Origin: Litomosoides sigmodontis
Taxonomy: Eukaryota; Nematoda; Chromadorea; Rhabditida; Onchocercidae
Direction: 5' to 3'
Length of the DNA stretch: 64,000 bases
Assembly: GCA_963070105.1 (NCBI GenBank)
Contig: OY718805.1
Coordinates: forward strand, 3,530,001 to 3,594,000
Shown: piece by piece, positions 1 through 18,900 of the stretch
Layout: each line of letters begins with the position of its first letter
Numbering within the stretch: position 1 is the first letter of the stretch
Translations under genes and position numbers: made by a program
Notes under the pieces: generated by a model
The model's database searches: none
Told to the model about the DNA's origin: nothing
Seen by the model: the letters and a program-made list of their open reading frames with translations, nothing else

Positions 1-3000
1 CATGGGCGAGCTTCGTCCATGTGATTTCTGTTTTTCCTGTTCATTTTTAATGTTTGAGAATTTTTCCACTCCAGATTTTTTTCATAACATTGAAAAATCT
101 TTTTTAGTAGCCAATAACGGACTTTGCAAACAAGGAAGAAATTCCCTGATGATTTCTAATAATAAAGTTTTCATATAAATGGGAGGAATTAAGCCGCAAT
201 ATTAATTATCCAGTGAAATTGGAAACATGGCAATTATGTAAGTGTCGGAAACGAAGAATTGGACTGAATCTCATAATTTACTGATGCATCTGCTCAAGCT
301 TAATTTACTTTTGCATAATAAATGCTCGTGTTATTGTTACTTACTAAGGAGAAAATAACAACGGATGTGTGAATTTATTAAATTCTGAAATAAAATACAG
401 TTTAAGAGAGTTGAGAGTTTACATTTAAGACATTCAACTTCTGATTATATTCGCATTTACTGGAATAGATGATAAGACGTGCCGTTCGTTATTGTCATCA
501 GGTTAACCGTATCTAATTATTCGGTTAACAGTTATTCTGTGTGCACATGACGTGAAGTTCTATTCGAAGAAGACGTATTTGAAATTTAAATAAGTATCTT
601 AATGTTGTAAGTATGCCTGAGTTACTGAGATTAACCTTTGTAGGAAAGACAAATGTCATCTGTTTCATCCTTCATAGTCTATGTTAAAGCTATGTGAAAT
701 TAAGTCCAATAAATTACAGCAATAAGAATAAAATTACATTTCTAATCAAAAAACGACGATCTGATTAGCAGTGAATCTGTCGTAAAAGTATGTGATGTTT
801 CAATACCAAATGAATTTTTTAGGATAACTAATATTGAAATTGTGAGGATGTGCGAACGATGATTAAATTTCAGTCGTTTAACTTTTTGTGAATTGGTCTA
901 GATCAGTGTTTCAAGTCATGATGTAATAGTATTAGCGAGCACATTTACTTTTACTGATGATATATTTCAGACCATCGAAGGTTTGTTAGCCGATCCATAA
1001 TTATGTTCTGACATCATTTCGCAACTATTAATTACTTTTCACATCATCATCATCTATAATTTCTTCTTAAAGCATTTCGCCAAAAGTATGCATTAACTTA
1101 TATTTGAAGCTTTTTTTTTTAAAAAAATCTTTCTAAAATTGCTCATTTATAAAGGATAGCTTAAAATTTATCAACTTTTTTTTTCTGAAGAAATTATAAA
1201 AGGATTAGAGTGTAAAAAATTTCGCTAAAATATTTCAACTATTTTATGCTATTTTAAGAAAATTTTACATTGTTATATGAATTTCTTTGAAAAATCTTTG
1301 CTAGAGGAAAAAAAAAATTGCACTAAAATGTTCCTCAATTGCTTAAAGTGAGTGTAATGCGAGGTTGTTAACTTTTCACCGATAATAATTGCATCAATCA
1401 AATCAGAGATGATCTTTACCTGTGAAAAAGTGTTTAGCACTTAATTGGTTAGCTTATCAAATAGCTAATATTATTATTTGTCATTGCAAAATACGATTTC
1501 ATTCAAAATTTCCTACTTTCATGCATACCACAAACTTCTAATATATCACATGCTATGTGTGCAATTAGCTCTGCAATTACTAATTATAATTGCTACCTTT
1601 GCGAGACTAACGCATGCATGCCATCTTTTCAAACCTAGCAGATTATAAATTAATGAAGTAAATATTGAATTTCAAAATCTACAATAATACATTTAATTAT
1701 GATAATATACAAAATAGCAGACTATTTGCTTCTTTTCAAACTATCCGTCTCTTTTTCTTTTATTTTTTGTTCGTTTCGAAAAAAAAAAGTGAAAAATTCA
1801 TCGTTAATTGTCGCGTAGATAATGCAAATTTAAATTTGAGAAGGAAATATGTGAAATTAAAAAGAAAAAAGAATTCCCGGCGCATATAGCTAATTCCTTC
1901 CACTTTCTTAAGACAGTTAGTTAGCCGTTGTCTTCTAATTTTGCAGAAAATTTCATCATGTCATTTGACGTGACAGCATACCACCACTCCTTCTCAACAA
2001 TTAATCGATTAACTCATTTTATTTTAATTTATCCGTTCTTTTTTCATTTACAAATAAAGATAATTTTGTTTATTAGTTATCACTCATTTAATATTTAAAA
2101 TAACTCAAAAAATTCCAACCTCTCATTTTGCCACATTTACCATTTCTGATTTTAGCAATTGCTTTTCAGATCAGTAGTGGGTGAAATTTTGGGAGAAAAA
2201 AAAAAGAATTACAGTGATAAATTTAAGCGAAGTGTTACAGTTCGTTTTGAGAAATAAGAAATTGATAAATTTGATGCATAATTTTAAATGGTTTAAAAAT
2301 AGCAAATTTACAGCAATAATTCAGTTTTTTGATTATTAATTATATTCAAGACATACACTGATAATGGTTATTATATTTTTAACACTTCAAGAGAGTGAGA
2401 GAGGGAGAAAGAGAGTGGAAGAGATTATAAAATGGACAAGCATTACTCGTATTTGCTATAATTCAACATTATTCAATATCAAGTAACTTTGCATAATTCA
2501 GAAATTAAGATAGACTATCGAGTATTGACTTTTAAGCAGTAACCCTAAAATTATATCATTAAATTCCAGCATATAAAAAATAGCAGAAAAATCGTTTATC
2601 CAAAAGTATTCAAAATTCCATTTACAGATGCTTCATTCTTCTTTGCATTTTTTTTCTCAAATCAAAATTTTTGATTTTCTTCATGTTTCTGAAATGGGTC
2701 ATTGTTTACAGGTGTGATTTGAAACCTATCTTGCTAACCAATCCCTTATTGCTTACTTAGTTACTTAGTGGAAATGGTAGGACGGCACTCTTTATCCTAA
2801 CATCTCTTGCTAATGACAAACAGATTAATTGCATGCATAATTATAGCATACAATCTTATACAACGTTTTTTTTCCACTTTAATTATTTGAGCAATCATTA
2901 AAAGTTACAATGCTTGCATTGAATGTCCAAAAAAGACGAGTATTCATGTGATCATTTAAAAATTTTTAAATTAATTTGCAGAATTTGATAATAATTAATT

Positions 3001-3662
3001 ACAAGGTGTCATTGAAAAATAAGCGCAAAAACAAATGGCGAGAAATTTTTATTATGCTTATGCTCACATCATTTGAATAATCAAATTTAAATTAAACTGT
3101 TAAATTAGTGAATTGACATGATATGGCATTTCATGACATAAAAGTCAACCATACCTTTTGTTTTCATTTAATACATTAAAATTGAAAACAGTCAATTACA
3201 TTGATTTCAGCGGAATGTTTTATTGCAATAAATCTCGCTAGCACTGAACCATTTAATTAATCATCAACGATAATGCTTAACACTAAGTTGTCTCTCATTG
3301 AAAAGCTTGCACCATTTGAATAGCCAAACAAAGCAGGAAAAGAACAAAATGAAATTTGTTGAAAAAGTGAGGAATGTGCGCTTTCCTTGGAAAAACAGTT
3401 CCAAATTTCGAAAATACACATTTTAAATTCAGTGGATTTCGGAAGATTAATTTAAATTCAATTTTCGAGTTGAAAGCATCTTTTCTATAATCGTTTTTGT
3501 TTTTTTGCTTCACTTACCTGAAAAGCAAATGTGGAGCGTTGCATTACTAAATCAATTAATTTCCCAAAGTGAAAGTTTTCCTCATTTGACAGTGCAATAA
3601 TCATTAAACGTTGATAATCCTAATAATAAAAGCTTGATACTTTTACACATAATTACTAATAA
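1..3662. other. AT-rich non-coding stretch
   Basis: No convincing gene is visible. The open frames here are short, lysine/phenylalanine/asparagine-rich and typical of AT-rich random sequence. Poly-A and poly-T runs are frequent, and a GA-rich patch lies near 2395-2420. I recognise no RNA gene. It could hold introns or untranslated exons of a gene outside the window. Confidence 0.6.
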
Positions 3663-8246
<4,584 letters not shown>

Positions 8247-8476
8247 GTTAATTTGAAAATTAAATTTACCAATTTGTATGAATTCATTAAAAGCGATTAG
8301 TTCAATTTTACTTACTGAAATGAATTGCCATTTTTCTAACACATTTTAGTTACAAGTGGAAATTTCGATCGATTATGAGAAGTAAATTAATGTTAGTTTT
8401 AGGATGCAAAGCAAATTATAATTAATTTATTACTGAACATATTTTAATAGATTGCTTTCATTCATTGCTTCCTCAG

Positions 8477-8588
8477 AACAAATTGGCTAGGCACTTCCGC
8501 GGATAAGTTAGACGAAATTCCTAGTTCAATGAGTTCTATTGCAGGTGCTAGCAGTCGTGAAAGGGTGAAAGGTCAACTATATTTTTGA
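8477..8588 (+). CDS. Possible orphan exon, unproven
   Basis: A frame of 36 codons opens directly after a good acceptor (CTTCCTCAG, ending 8476) and reads TNWLGTSADKLDEIPSSM and on, to a TGA at 8586-8588. Its composition (Gly, Ala, Asp, Ser, Trp) is less AT-driven than its surroundings, and local GC is raised. Possible donors lie at 8545 (GTGCTA) and 8565 (GTGAAA). Neither joins in frame to the peptide precursor exon at 9449, so it could be a 5' untranslated exon of that gene, an exon of another gene, or chance. I recognise no family. Confidence 0.22.
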
Positions 8589-8842
8589 GGTTAGCAAATG
8601 GGAGAGTAATAGTAATAGTAATGATAATACTGTAATGAATTATTCATTACTATAATTAGTGCTTTGCATTGTTTCACAACCACTTATTAATTAATGGCTT
8701 ACTACGGCGTTTGTGCACATCCTATTTGCTACGCTATTCGCCTCCCATCCACCTATTCAAGCCTGCCTTCTTTAAATCTGTAATTTCATTTCGCATAGAT
8801 ATTCGTTGCTCATTACGACATTCGTCACATGTATTCCTGTTA

Positions 8843-8878
8843 ATTGGTTAGTCGCAGATCATTGGTTAGTCGCAGATG
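8843..8878. repeat. 18-bp tandem duplication
   Basis: Two adjacent 18-bp copies beginning ATTGGTTAGTCGCAGAT, differing only in the last base. It lies about 570 bp upstream of the peptide precursor start. ATTGG reads as a CCAAT box on the reverse strand, but no function is shown. Confidence 0.9.
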
Positions 8879-9210
8879 AGTTCAATTTATCACTTATTAG
8901 TTTCTATGCTTGAAATTTTAAAATTTTCTAAAGTGTTCGTTACACATCTTGCTATGTCAAATGATAGAGATTTGAATTAGAGTTTTAGGGCAGGCAGAAG
9001 TTTGAGTTTTAAAAGGAAATTTTAACTTGAAGTTGCGCGCTGTGATACGGTTGTTGTAGTAAGTGAGAAATTCAAATTTACCTACATCTTCTCCATCGTT
9101 TCTTCGTTCATCCAAATTTCACCATTAGCACTTTTCATTCTTCACTGATTTGAAATTCTCATCGTTTTCTTCCGCGCTTCTCTTGATCTTTTGCCTATTC
9201 ACAAGTGAAT

Positions 9211-9298
9211 TTGCATTTGAAATTATTTATTAAAAATTAAAGTGAAAAATGATTTTGCATTAGAAATTATTTATTAAAAATTAAAGTGAAAAATTATG
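9211..9298. repeat. 44-bp tandem duplication
   Basis: Two copies of a 44-bp AT-rich unit (9211-9254 and 9255-9298) starting TTGCATT and containing TTATTTATTAAAAATTAAAG, with a few mismatches. It ends about 150 bp upstream of the peptide precursor start codon, so it is within its likely promoter. Confidence 0.9.
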
Positions 9299-9448
9299 CT
9301 AATGTAATAAAACTCACAACAACACTTATCACAGCTCCTAACAGATAGTTAAGAAGCTCACAGGTTTGCTTAGTTCAAAGTGACGGAAAATTGTTTCAAC
9401 GCTAATGAAAGTGAAATTTCGCTCATAAGTTGCAATATTTTTTTTAGC

Positions 9449-10468
9449 ATGTATCTAATCGGTTTCGCAACAATCGCAGCTGTTGCGATGTCTGCTGGCG
9501 ATCTGGTGTGCGGCTATGCGACACGTCAGAAGCGGCAACTATCACCGGCGTTACAGCTGGAAGATAGTATAAATTCCATTTTACGCCTTAATGAATTGGT
9601 ATGTGAAATGATGAAATTATTAGTGCTCTCTAACGTACGTGAAACGAAATGCTTACTTAGCGTTTGCTATCTCACCGATTGCTTGCTATGCATGAGTTTT
9701 ACGAGCTTTTTGCAATTTTCACTGTTGCACACATTCTCATTTCAATTCATGCGAGTAAATCGAAATTGAAATTTTTAATTTTTCCATGCAAAAAAACAAA
9801 ATTATCGATACAAAAATTTTTCCCTACGTAATATTTGAGGGATATAAGCGTTCACTTGCCGATCGATTAAATGAAATGCCAACAATGGATTTAAGCGATA
9901 GTTTGGATGATTTGATAGCATTGCAAGATATTGGCAAACGATATGTGCTAAATTCAAACGATCAATTCGCTAAACAATTCAACGTTCGTAACTTTTATGT
10001 TTGTGTAATTAATTAATTAAATGCACTTTACCGTTTTATTGATGACGGCATATAACGACATATTTATATAAATATAAATATATTTATTTATATATTAATA
10101 AGGTTTCATACGTTTTTAACTGAATATAACTTTTTTTCTGATATGATTAATTGGCTGAATGAAATGAATAAGTTAAATTTTTTTCTTATAAAATAAAAAA
10201 ATTTTATCAAAGGAAGCCCTACATAATTTTTTAATCGATATGTCTGTGTGTGTATGTGTATGTGTGTGGTGTGCAATAACCACATCATTATAATTTCATT
10301 TTAGATGATTAAAAATTTCATTATTTTTAGTTTCTAATTAAAAAAAATCAATTCATTCAGGTAATGCAACATTTGATGAGAGCAGGCAAGAAAAGATCAT
10401 TGTCACCTGCAACCGATTTTCAGCAGCAATTAGAACTTTCGAAGTTACTAATGGAAGTGGGTCGTTAG
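9449..10468 (+). CDS. Secreted neuropeptide-like precursor with four dibasic-bounded peptides
   Basis: Three exons fit in phase: 9449-9598, 9840-9983 and 10361-10468 (stop TAG), giving 133 residues. The start ATG lies one base behind a T-rich acceptor, as in trans-spliced nematode messages. Residues 1-17 look like a signal peptide. Four stretches are then set off by basic sites: QLSPALQLEDSINSILRLNE and on (after KR, ending at KR), SLADRLNEMPTMDLSD and on to GKR, YVLNSNDQFAKQF and on to GKKR, and SLSPATDFQQQLELSKLLME ending in VGR and the stop. Three end in Gly before basic residues, so C-terminal amidation is predicted. The first and last share an LSPA start. The donor of exon 2 is the unusual GTTCGT and the acceptor of exon 2 is weak, but the frame is kept. 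The peptide family is not recognised with certainty. Confidence 0.72.
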
Positions 10469-10520
10469 AAGAGCACGACAATATGTATTCGATGATATTT
10501 GAAATAAGTAAAAGATCTCA

Positions 10521-10526
10521 AATAAA
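10521..10526 (+). terminator. Polyadenylation signal, peptide precursor
   Basis: AATAAA 53 bases after the stop of the precursor; a second AATAAA lies at 10831-10836. Either could serve as the cleavage signal. Confidence 0.5.
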
Positions 10527-13020
10527 TTTCAAAAAAAAAAAGATGCGAAATTTCAATTTGTTGCTATGGATGTGTTTTCTCAGTACATGCGCTAACAAAC
10601 ACTTATTATCATTATCAAATGTGGGAGTTTTGAATTTGGATTGATGTGTAAAATTTAATTGAATGTCAATCATTACGAATTCTGACAGGAAATATCCAAT
10701 GAGAGATGAGAGACCTCTCAGCGACTATCAAAATTGTGAAAGTTTAAATTTTATTAGCATTGTTTTTCTTTTCATTTTTCATAAATAATTTGTGAAAGTG
10801 CGATGAGGAAGAAAACGATGAGTTTAAATTAATAAAAGAAAAATTCTAATTATGAAATTTGAATGGAGGTAAATTTAAGTTCCCCTAGTATTACAGCAAC
10901 GCTTTTCAAAGCATTCAACTTCAAGCAAAACTTGCCTTTCAGAGCGCAAAATTCTATCTTCTTCAAAACTCTAATTCAAATAAAATTCATTTTCTACCAC
11001 CTATCATACAGCATGTGTAATGAACATTTTTGAAACTTTAACTAAGTTTTGATTTTACTAAGTTAAATTTTAATTAAATTTTAAAAAAGTTGATAAGTTT
11101 GAATTTGACCTATTGCAGTCGCAGCAACGTCGACAGGTGTACGGTAGCACAATTCTGTCAGAAAATTTCCATGAATTTTTTTCCCTTGATTAAAATTTCA
11201 TTTCCATAATGGTTTTATTTGAAAATTCTACCACATCATCGCTTACCACTGACAGTCTCATTAAATGAGAACGAAAATTTTTTTATTTATACAATTTCAC
11301 AAATATAAATTGCCGATGTCACATACATACACACACACACACACACAGATGGAAGACAACAGATGTATTACTTTTATAACAAAAGAGCAAAATTTCAAAT
11401 TTCAACCAAGCATTATGTTAAATTTGAACAAATTAAAATTTGAAAAAAAAAGAATGCTACATTTTTAGATAATTCAAATAAATTGAACGTTAAGAGAAGG
11501 CACCAATCCTAATCCGTTAAATTTTTCCACTTTTATTCTTTTCATTCCTTTTTTTTTTCTTAGCTTTCCATAAAATTGATAATTTGGTTGATGAAATGGA
11601 ACAGTGCAAAAATGACCATCTCATCTATCGTACGCCACAACAACAATCGCAACATTTTCATTTCTCAAATAGTTTCAAACATTGTTGTTAATTCAAATCT
11701 CCACAATCAGATTCCACCTCTAATTGATATTCGTAAAATTTTTCGTTATTTAAAATGATAAAAAAAAGCAAAAAAATTGTGAAAATTTGAAAGCAGTAAA
11801 AAAAAAACAAAATGCGACAAATCTGAAAATATACATTATGGTCATTAAAACCAAAAAAAATAACAAAGTAATTGATAATTTCAAAAAAAAAGAAAATTTT
11901 TTTATCGCAAAATGATTTCCTTCCATTATGATATGTATTTTTCGAAAAGTATGGAAACATTTGAAAAAGCAAAGAAAAAAAGAAGAAGGAGAAACACCGT
12001 TTAAAATTATTTCATTTAATAGCACTGATAAAATGCAAAAAAGAAAAATTTGAAAAGTTGGAAAATAAGGAAGGAAAGGAAAGAAAAAAAAGGAAGGAAA
12101 AGTAAAGTGTAACAAAATGCATACATTAAAATACATATGCTTGAAAGAGAGAAAAAAGAAAAGAGAAAAAAAACTTTTTTGCGTTATTTTTTTAAGAGCA
12201 AAAAAAGAAAATTCATTCCATTGAAATATTTAAGAAAAAAAATTTTTTTTAAGTAAATGAGAAAATATTTGTGTCATTTTTTTGCCAAAAAAAAATTTCT
12301 AAGTATTATTTTGATAGGGATGATTTTGATTGATATAATTGACAAAAGTGTTGCAAACATTTCATTTACTAACTTTTTTTTGTTTTTTTTTTAAATGAAT
12401 TAAAATAAAAGTTTGTAATAAAATTCCAATTGGCTACAAATAATAGCAATAACATCAAGTAATCGCCTCTAAAATCGTAGATCAGTAAGAATAAAAATGA
12501 GTAACTATTGAAAAATGAAAATTTGCAAGAAAAAAAAGCTCATCAACATTTCAAGTCTAAATTTCATGTACAAAAAAAAACATCGAATTTAAAGAAAAAA
12601 AAAGGAAGAAAAGAAGAGAGAGGAAGGAATTGAATGAAAAAAAAGCAATGAACAATTATAGTTTGGAAGATAACAAATTGGGTTTTTTTTTGAAGTGAAA
12701 ATAATTTCACAAATTCAGCGCACACAATGCTCGATTGAAAATTAGGCAACAATGCTAAAAGGCAAAAAATTTTAAAGAAATAAGAGAAAATATTGAGAAA
12801 AAGAAATGAAATTCACATCTGTTATTCAAACAAATACAACTTCTATATATATATATATTTTATCACCGGTAATTAAACAATTTTCCTGACTTAATTTCAA
12901 TTTCAATTCTTCCTGAATGCATACGTTCGTTCACTCTAATAGAAGCAAATTCGGAAATTTCACTATTACTACTATTGAAATATATTATCATTACTATTAT
13001 TATTATTAGTAATAGTAGTG
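10527..13020. other. Convergent intergenic region
   Basis: Lies between the 3' ends of the plus-strand peptide precursor and the minus-strand TEAD gene. It is full of A-runs and T-runs, with a short CA repeat at 11330-11347 and a TA repeat near 12845-12858. No coding exon, RNA gene or mobile element is seen. Confidence 0.6.
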
Positions 13021-15880
13021 TTAGCCTGCAACAAGTCTATACAAACGACACGTTGATTCTGGTACCGGCGATACTTCAAAAACAAAACCGATCACCATTA
13101 ATGGTTCTTTCGTATCACGATTTGTCACCACCTGCAAAATTATTATTTATTCAACTGGAAGAGAATGTAATAATTAATTAGTTAAGAGTGGTCGTACTGG
13201 TAGTAGCCAATGAAGTATTATTTAATTTAATAATTCAATTAAGCATTTTTCTACTTTTTTATTATCCCACCTTTGTTGTACAATTAAATTTCAGTAACAT
13301 TTTGATAAAAAAAAACAAAGTTAGCAAATTTCATACCAAAAAAAATTTCATTTATAACGAAAAAAAGACACAAAAGAAATTAACAAGTAAAATTTGCCAC
13401 GAAAATTAGTTTCATAAAATATAAAAACTTTCATTGCATTGCTAACATTACCTGTAATACTGTGAAATTGTATAATACGCTATTCATTAAGTCATGACTT
13501 TGCAATTTTTTCAACTCTGCAACAAATTTCACCATATATTCACACATTGGTGATCCTTCCAATCGAAAATTAAATTTTCTTCCATTTTCAATTGGTGAAT
13601 AGATCTGAAAATGATCATGATGCTATCTTGTAAAATGATTGACAATCGAGAGTAGATTGTTAAAATGAAATTTAAAAGTTAAAAAATTTTGTAAAATACC
13701 ACAATATTTTTTATTTTAGCTTTCTCTACAATTACATCAATCATAATTTTATAAACTAATCAAATGAAATCAAAAAGAAAAAGGATCAGTAAGTATAAAG
13801 GACATACGTACAAAATGATAAATTATCTATTTTTTTCTTTAGAAGACAATAAAAATTCATTAAATACTTACTTCAACTTTCTCGATCACTTGCTTACCAA
13901 ATGAGCATACTTTTGTTGATACTGTAATATCGAAACGTTGCGTACTTTCATAAAAGCTATCAACCGCATAAAGCGCTGAATTATCATCCGGTAGCGTGAA
14001 TTCAATGTTAGCCCAACATTTTACAAGGAAAAAACCATCACGAGGTCCTGAGGCAAATAATTCACCGAGCACTGGTGGATATTTCTCTGCTATATCCTCC
14101 AATTTGAAAGTCTGCGAAAAAAAAAAAAGTATGACATATAGTGCTTGGAGAGACGAGGAAAAAAAAAATGCTTCGTTGATTTTAAACTCTCAATGAGCAA
14201 TTGATAAGAAATAGTTTTTTTTTTTGCTTTTTAAGAAGTGTACTCCTCCGTAACATTTCCTTTAATTGATGCTGCTTTAATTAATTTTACAAAAACGTTT
14301 ATTCCTGATCATTCCATTCCGATCGCCACTTTCACCTTAACATATCTTCTTAATTTTAATTTTAAACAGAAAAGAAGTGCTACTACATGCTAAATTAGCT
14401 GTAAGGCTTAGCTTGTTGCTAATTTCTACAACACTTTTCGATACGATATACTCGTTCTCTCCTTCCACCTCTCATTTCTCAAACTCATAAGTTCAATTAT
14501 CATCTTCATTCGCTAGCAATCGTTACTTTCCCTAAACTTCCAAAACGTTATTTCACTCTATTTTTTGAATTAGACAAAAATGGTAAGCGAAAAACGAATG
14601 GAAATTCTAAAATTTAGCTGGAGTTGAAAAAAATTTTAATCATTAGATTTACGATACGCTCAACTAGTATTACAAAAATTGCATTTAAAAAATTATGAAG
14701 AAATGATAGTATGGATAGCAAAAGTTTGGAAAAAAAATTCGCTTAAAGGAGAAGGTTAAAAATAATTAATTTCACTTTAAAGTATTGATAGTCGAATGAC
14801 AATAGCTTATCGATCATCACATGTTAAGAATAAAATGATCTTCAAGTAATGTTAGCATGCTTAAAATGAATGTCTATTATTTCGAAAGTTTTCGTGAATT
14901 TACCCCATAAAATCTCAATTCGTTGACTTCCCAAATTTCCTTCAAATATTTGATTAGCTAAGCTTTCTTAAAAACTTTTAAAAAAATAAAATAGGTTCTT
15001 GTAAAAAGTATCCTTCAATACGTCACACAAAACTGTAGAAACTATCATATTACTGTAAGTAATATCTGAATATTACTTCAAGTGGTTCATCGGCAAGTTT
15101 CGGTATTCGTACGAGGTCAACCCGTGAAGCAACGTTGTTTGGAATTGGTTCCACGTAAGCTGTAAAACCACATAAGGTAAGCATTGAGGAAGCAATAGCA
15201 CGATTGTCCATAGGTGCCATAGGCGATAATTTTTCAACTGGTGATTGTCCATTCAGTGTTACTCGGCCATTGTTGTTGTTGTTGTTGTAGCCATTTATTC
15301 TGCAAAAACACTTTATTACTTCAATAATTCCCACACTTATCTATCGTGAATTATTGAAAGAGTGAAAATATGCTAATTTCAAAATTGTCTTATTTCACTT
15401 CAAACTTACTCGACGATACGCTGATAAGCTTTGAGATCGTCTTGAGGTGAAAATGCAGTCTGCGCCGAAGTTGGAGCTGGAAAACCCGCAGGCCATACCG
15501 TTGGATAAAGCGTTCGTGGTAATACATTTTGCTTACTCATTGCTAGCATTGATAAATTATTCAACGCGGCTGACATCGGCTTTTCTTTCTCAGTGCTGGT
15601 ACCGGGAACAGTTGCAGCAACGGCAGATGGTGGAGATGCTTCTGCTGACTTAAATTTTTAAACGTTCATTTCTAATTTGTATTAATTTTGTGCTAATATA
15701 AAAATTTGAAAAATGATCTAATGGATACACGTATGCACACAAATAAATAATTAAACTCTAAAATATTTAACTGAAATTTAGCAATCTAAAGTTAAAAATT
15801 CCATTGTACACATAACATGTACGTACATGCACACACATACACACACACACACACACACAGACACGTACATACATACACAT

Positions 15881-15913
<33 letters not shown>

Positions 15914-18900
15914 CATACGTACACACACGCACCTTAAGCTTAGCTTGCGTTTCACGAGCTTTCTTTCGAGCAAGAACTTGGATATGCGATGAAACTTGCT
16001 TTCGTGTTCTCGTCTTGCCACACCTTATTTTAATATATCGAGCAATTAATTCATTCCGACCTGTAATTTTGTAAAATTTTGAGTAAAATAGTTACTGTGA
16101 AATGAAATTAAATTTCACATCTATTAAATTCTTTCAATCGAATTCTAAACTAACACTTTCAAACGATTTCAGCCAAATCCTTTAATAATCAAAATTTCAC
16201 ATTGAAAAAAAGCATATTTCCAGTAAACTTCTCTATTAATTGTTCATCAATGTGTTTAAATTATAGTAACTAAATGTATAAATTATTATTCAAAAAACAA
16301 TTTTTCAAAATTTCAACCAAATAAAAAGTGAACTAAACATTAAAACATTAAAATTTTTAAAAATCTACCGAATTTTTCCTAAATAATCTAATTAAAAAAA
16401 AATCATATCATTGAACAATTTATTCCCACTCATACATATTTCATAGATAAAGTAAAAATCACCCACTCAACTGATCATCACACAGACTATTAAATTCTTT
16501 GTTGGAATTTAAAATGAAACTAATTATTTATTTGTTCTCATAAATTATCAGTAATGCATGTCATGAAATATATTAACAGACATATATGTGATGATCGATA
16601 GATTAATCACATCATTTTAATTCAATGTAAATGTTGAGAATTGAAATGTCGTTTGTTCCGTCTGACCTCTTCGTTACAAAAGGTCAGTGGATGAAGAAGT
16701 GGACAGAGAGCTTGAATGTTTTCATTGACAAATTAGCGAGGATGAAGAGAATTCTATGAAGGAGAGAACTGTGATGGTCAGCTAATCTCAAGGACATTCA
16801 TCATTTTCACACACCACTGAAATGTCCTATCTTCCCTCTTCACATCCATCTGCTCACATACAACAAAAATATTTTAGCAAAAAATTTCAAAAATTGAATT
16901 CATCAAATACAACTAATTAACCTTTTTCTATTTCTTTTCTTGTAGAAAATTCAAAAAATTCAAATTTCAAAAATTATTTAGTTGTTGTTTGTCTAGAATG
17001 TGAAATTTCACAATGATTAAATGAAACGAAATTACCTAAATTACAGTTTTTCATTTTTCTTTGTAATTATTAATTATTTTATTATAATTTTTTCTTTTCC
17101 ATCAATTTTCGTCTTTTTTTTTCGATTAATTTTCAATTCGATGAATTCACATTCACTACTACTTACTTGCTCATTTCATTTCTTAACTTGTAATTTTCAA
17201 AAGAAAACCAAAAAAAAGCGAAGAATAGCATAAAATTGGAGTGAATAAGTTGAAAGAAACAAAAATCCCATAATTCGATTTTCATTTCTCACTTGTTTTT
17301 TCCTTTGCTTTTTCATTCTTTCCTTCTTCGATCGATCTTTACAACAAACGTTGAAAATGACAAGTACACGAATGACACATAAAACAAATTGCAATAATAG
17401 CAAATAAAATATGAAAATTTTTGTTGCTATTTTAACAAAGCTTTGCTTTATTTTTAAAAGGTTGCAAGAAATAAAATTTAAAAAAGAAAACGAAATAACA
17501 TTTACATTGTTGAAGAAGAAGCAAACGAGAAAAAAAAACGAATGAAAATTATTTTAGCTGAAAATGAACGGAAACATTTTGATTGTGCATTTTGAAAACA
17601 CAAAAAAAAGAGAGGAAAATGAAGCACAAAGAAGAAGACCAAGAAGGAAGAAAATTAATTTTAAAATTTTGAAAAAAAAATTAGCTAATGAACTGTCTAA
17701 AATTTTGCTGTATGAAGGGCTAAAATAATTCTAAAATTCAATCTTTTTTTTTCTCGCTTAAAAACTATTAGTTGAAAACTTTTGTGTAATCGAACGAATT
17801 AATAATAATCTTTTCGGAAAATATATTTTTGCATAGTATGCTCCTTGCATGTATGATATTGAATGAAAATTTTTAAAGTTTTTTGAAAAAGAAAAATTTG
17901 TAATTGAAACTTTTATGAATTAAAAATATTTCTCGCGCTAAATTTTAAAAGCTTACAATTAATAATAAAGCATATTTGGTGTTCAGTGTACTATTATTAT
18001 CATTATATAAATATTTAAACAAATGCAAAGAAAATTTAAAATAATTCTCATCTCTTCTTTTTTCTTTTTTTGCTGCTCCGTTAATTGTTAATTGCTATTT
18101 TGAAAAATTTATTACTGAATGGATGAAAAAATGGAAAAGAGTTATAAATCGAACAGAATCATTTAAAATATAAAATAACAAATGTAACATTTACCGTACC
18201 TTTCCTCCTTCCACATACATACGTACGTGATTGCTATATCCTTTGTAAATATAAACTTAATTATATGCTATAAAATGATCCTGAAATTCCATGCATACTT
18301 CTTTTTTTCAAAAGAAGCAAAAAAAATACTTTGTCCAAAAAAGGAAAAGATTTTTTAAAGGAACAATTATTACTAATTTTATTTATTATTTATTATTATC
18401 ATTTATTATTATTCATTATTATTTATTATTATTTATTATTCATTATCATTTATTATTATTCATTATTATTCATTATTATTTATTATTCATTATTATTTAT
18501 TATTATTTATTATTGTTTATTATTGTTTATTATTGTTTATTATTATTTATTATTATTTATTATTATTTATTATTATTTATTATTATTTATTATTATTTAT
18601 TATTATTTATTATTATTTATTATTATTTATTATTATTTATTATTATTTATTATTATTTATTATTATTTATTATTATTTATTATTATTTATTATTATTTAT
18701 TATTATTTATTATTATTTATTATTATTTATTATTATTTATTATTATTTATTATTATTTATTATTATTTATTATTATTTATTATTATTTATTATTATTTAT
18801 TATTATTTATTATTATTTATTATTATTTATTATTATTTATTATTATTTATTATTATTTATTATTATTTATTATTATTTATTATTATTTATTATTATTTAT

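Noticed and set aside
15767..16074. Frames rich in Thr-His or Val-Cys near 15.8-16.0 kb
   Set aside because: Shadows of the CA/TG microsatellite and of the TEA-domain exon in other frames.
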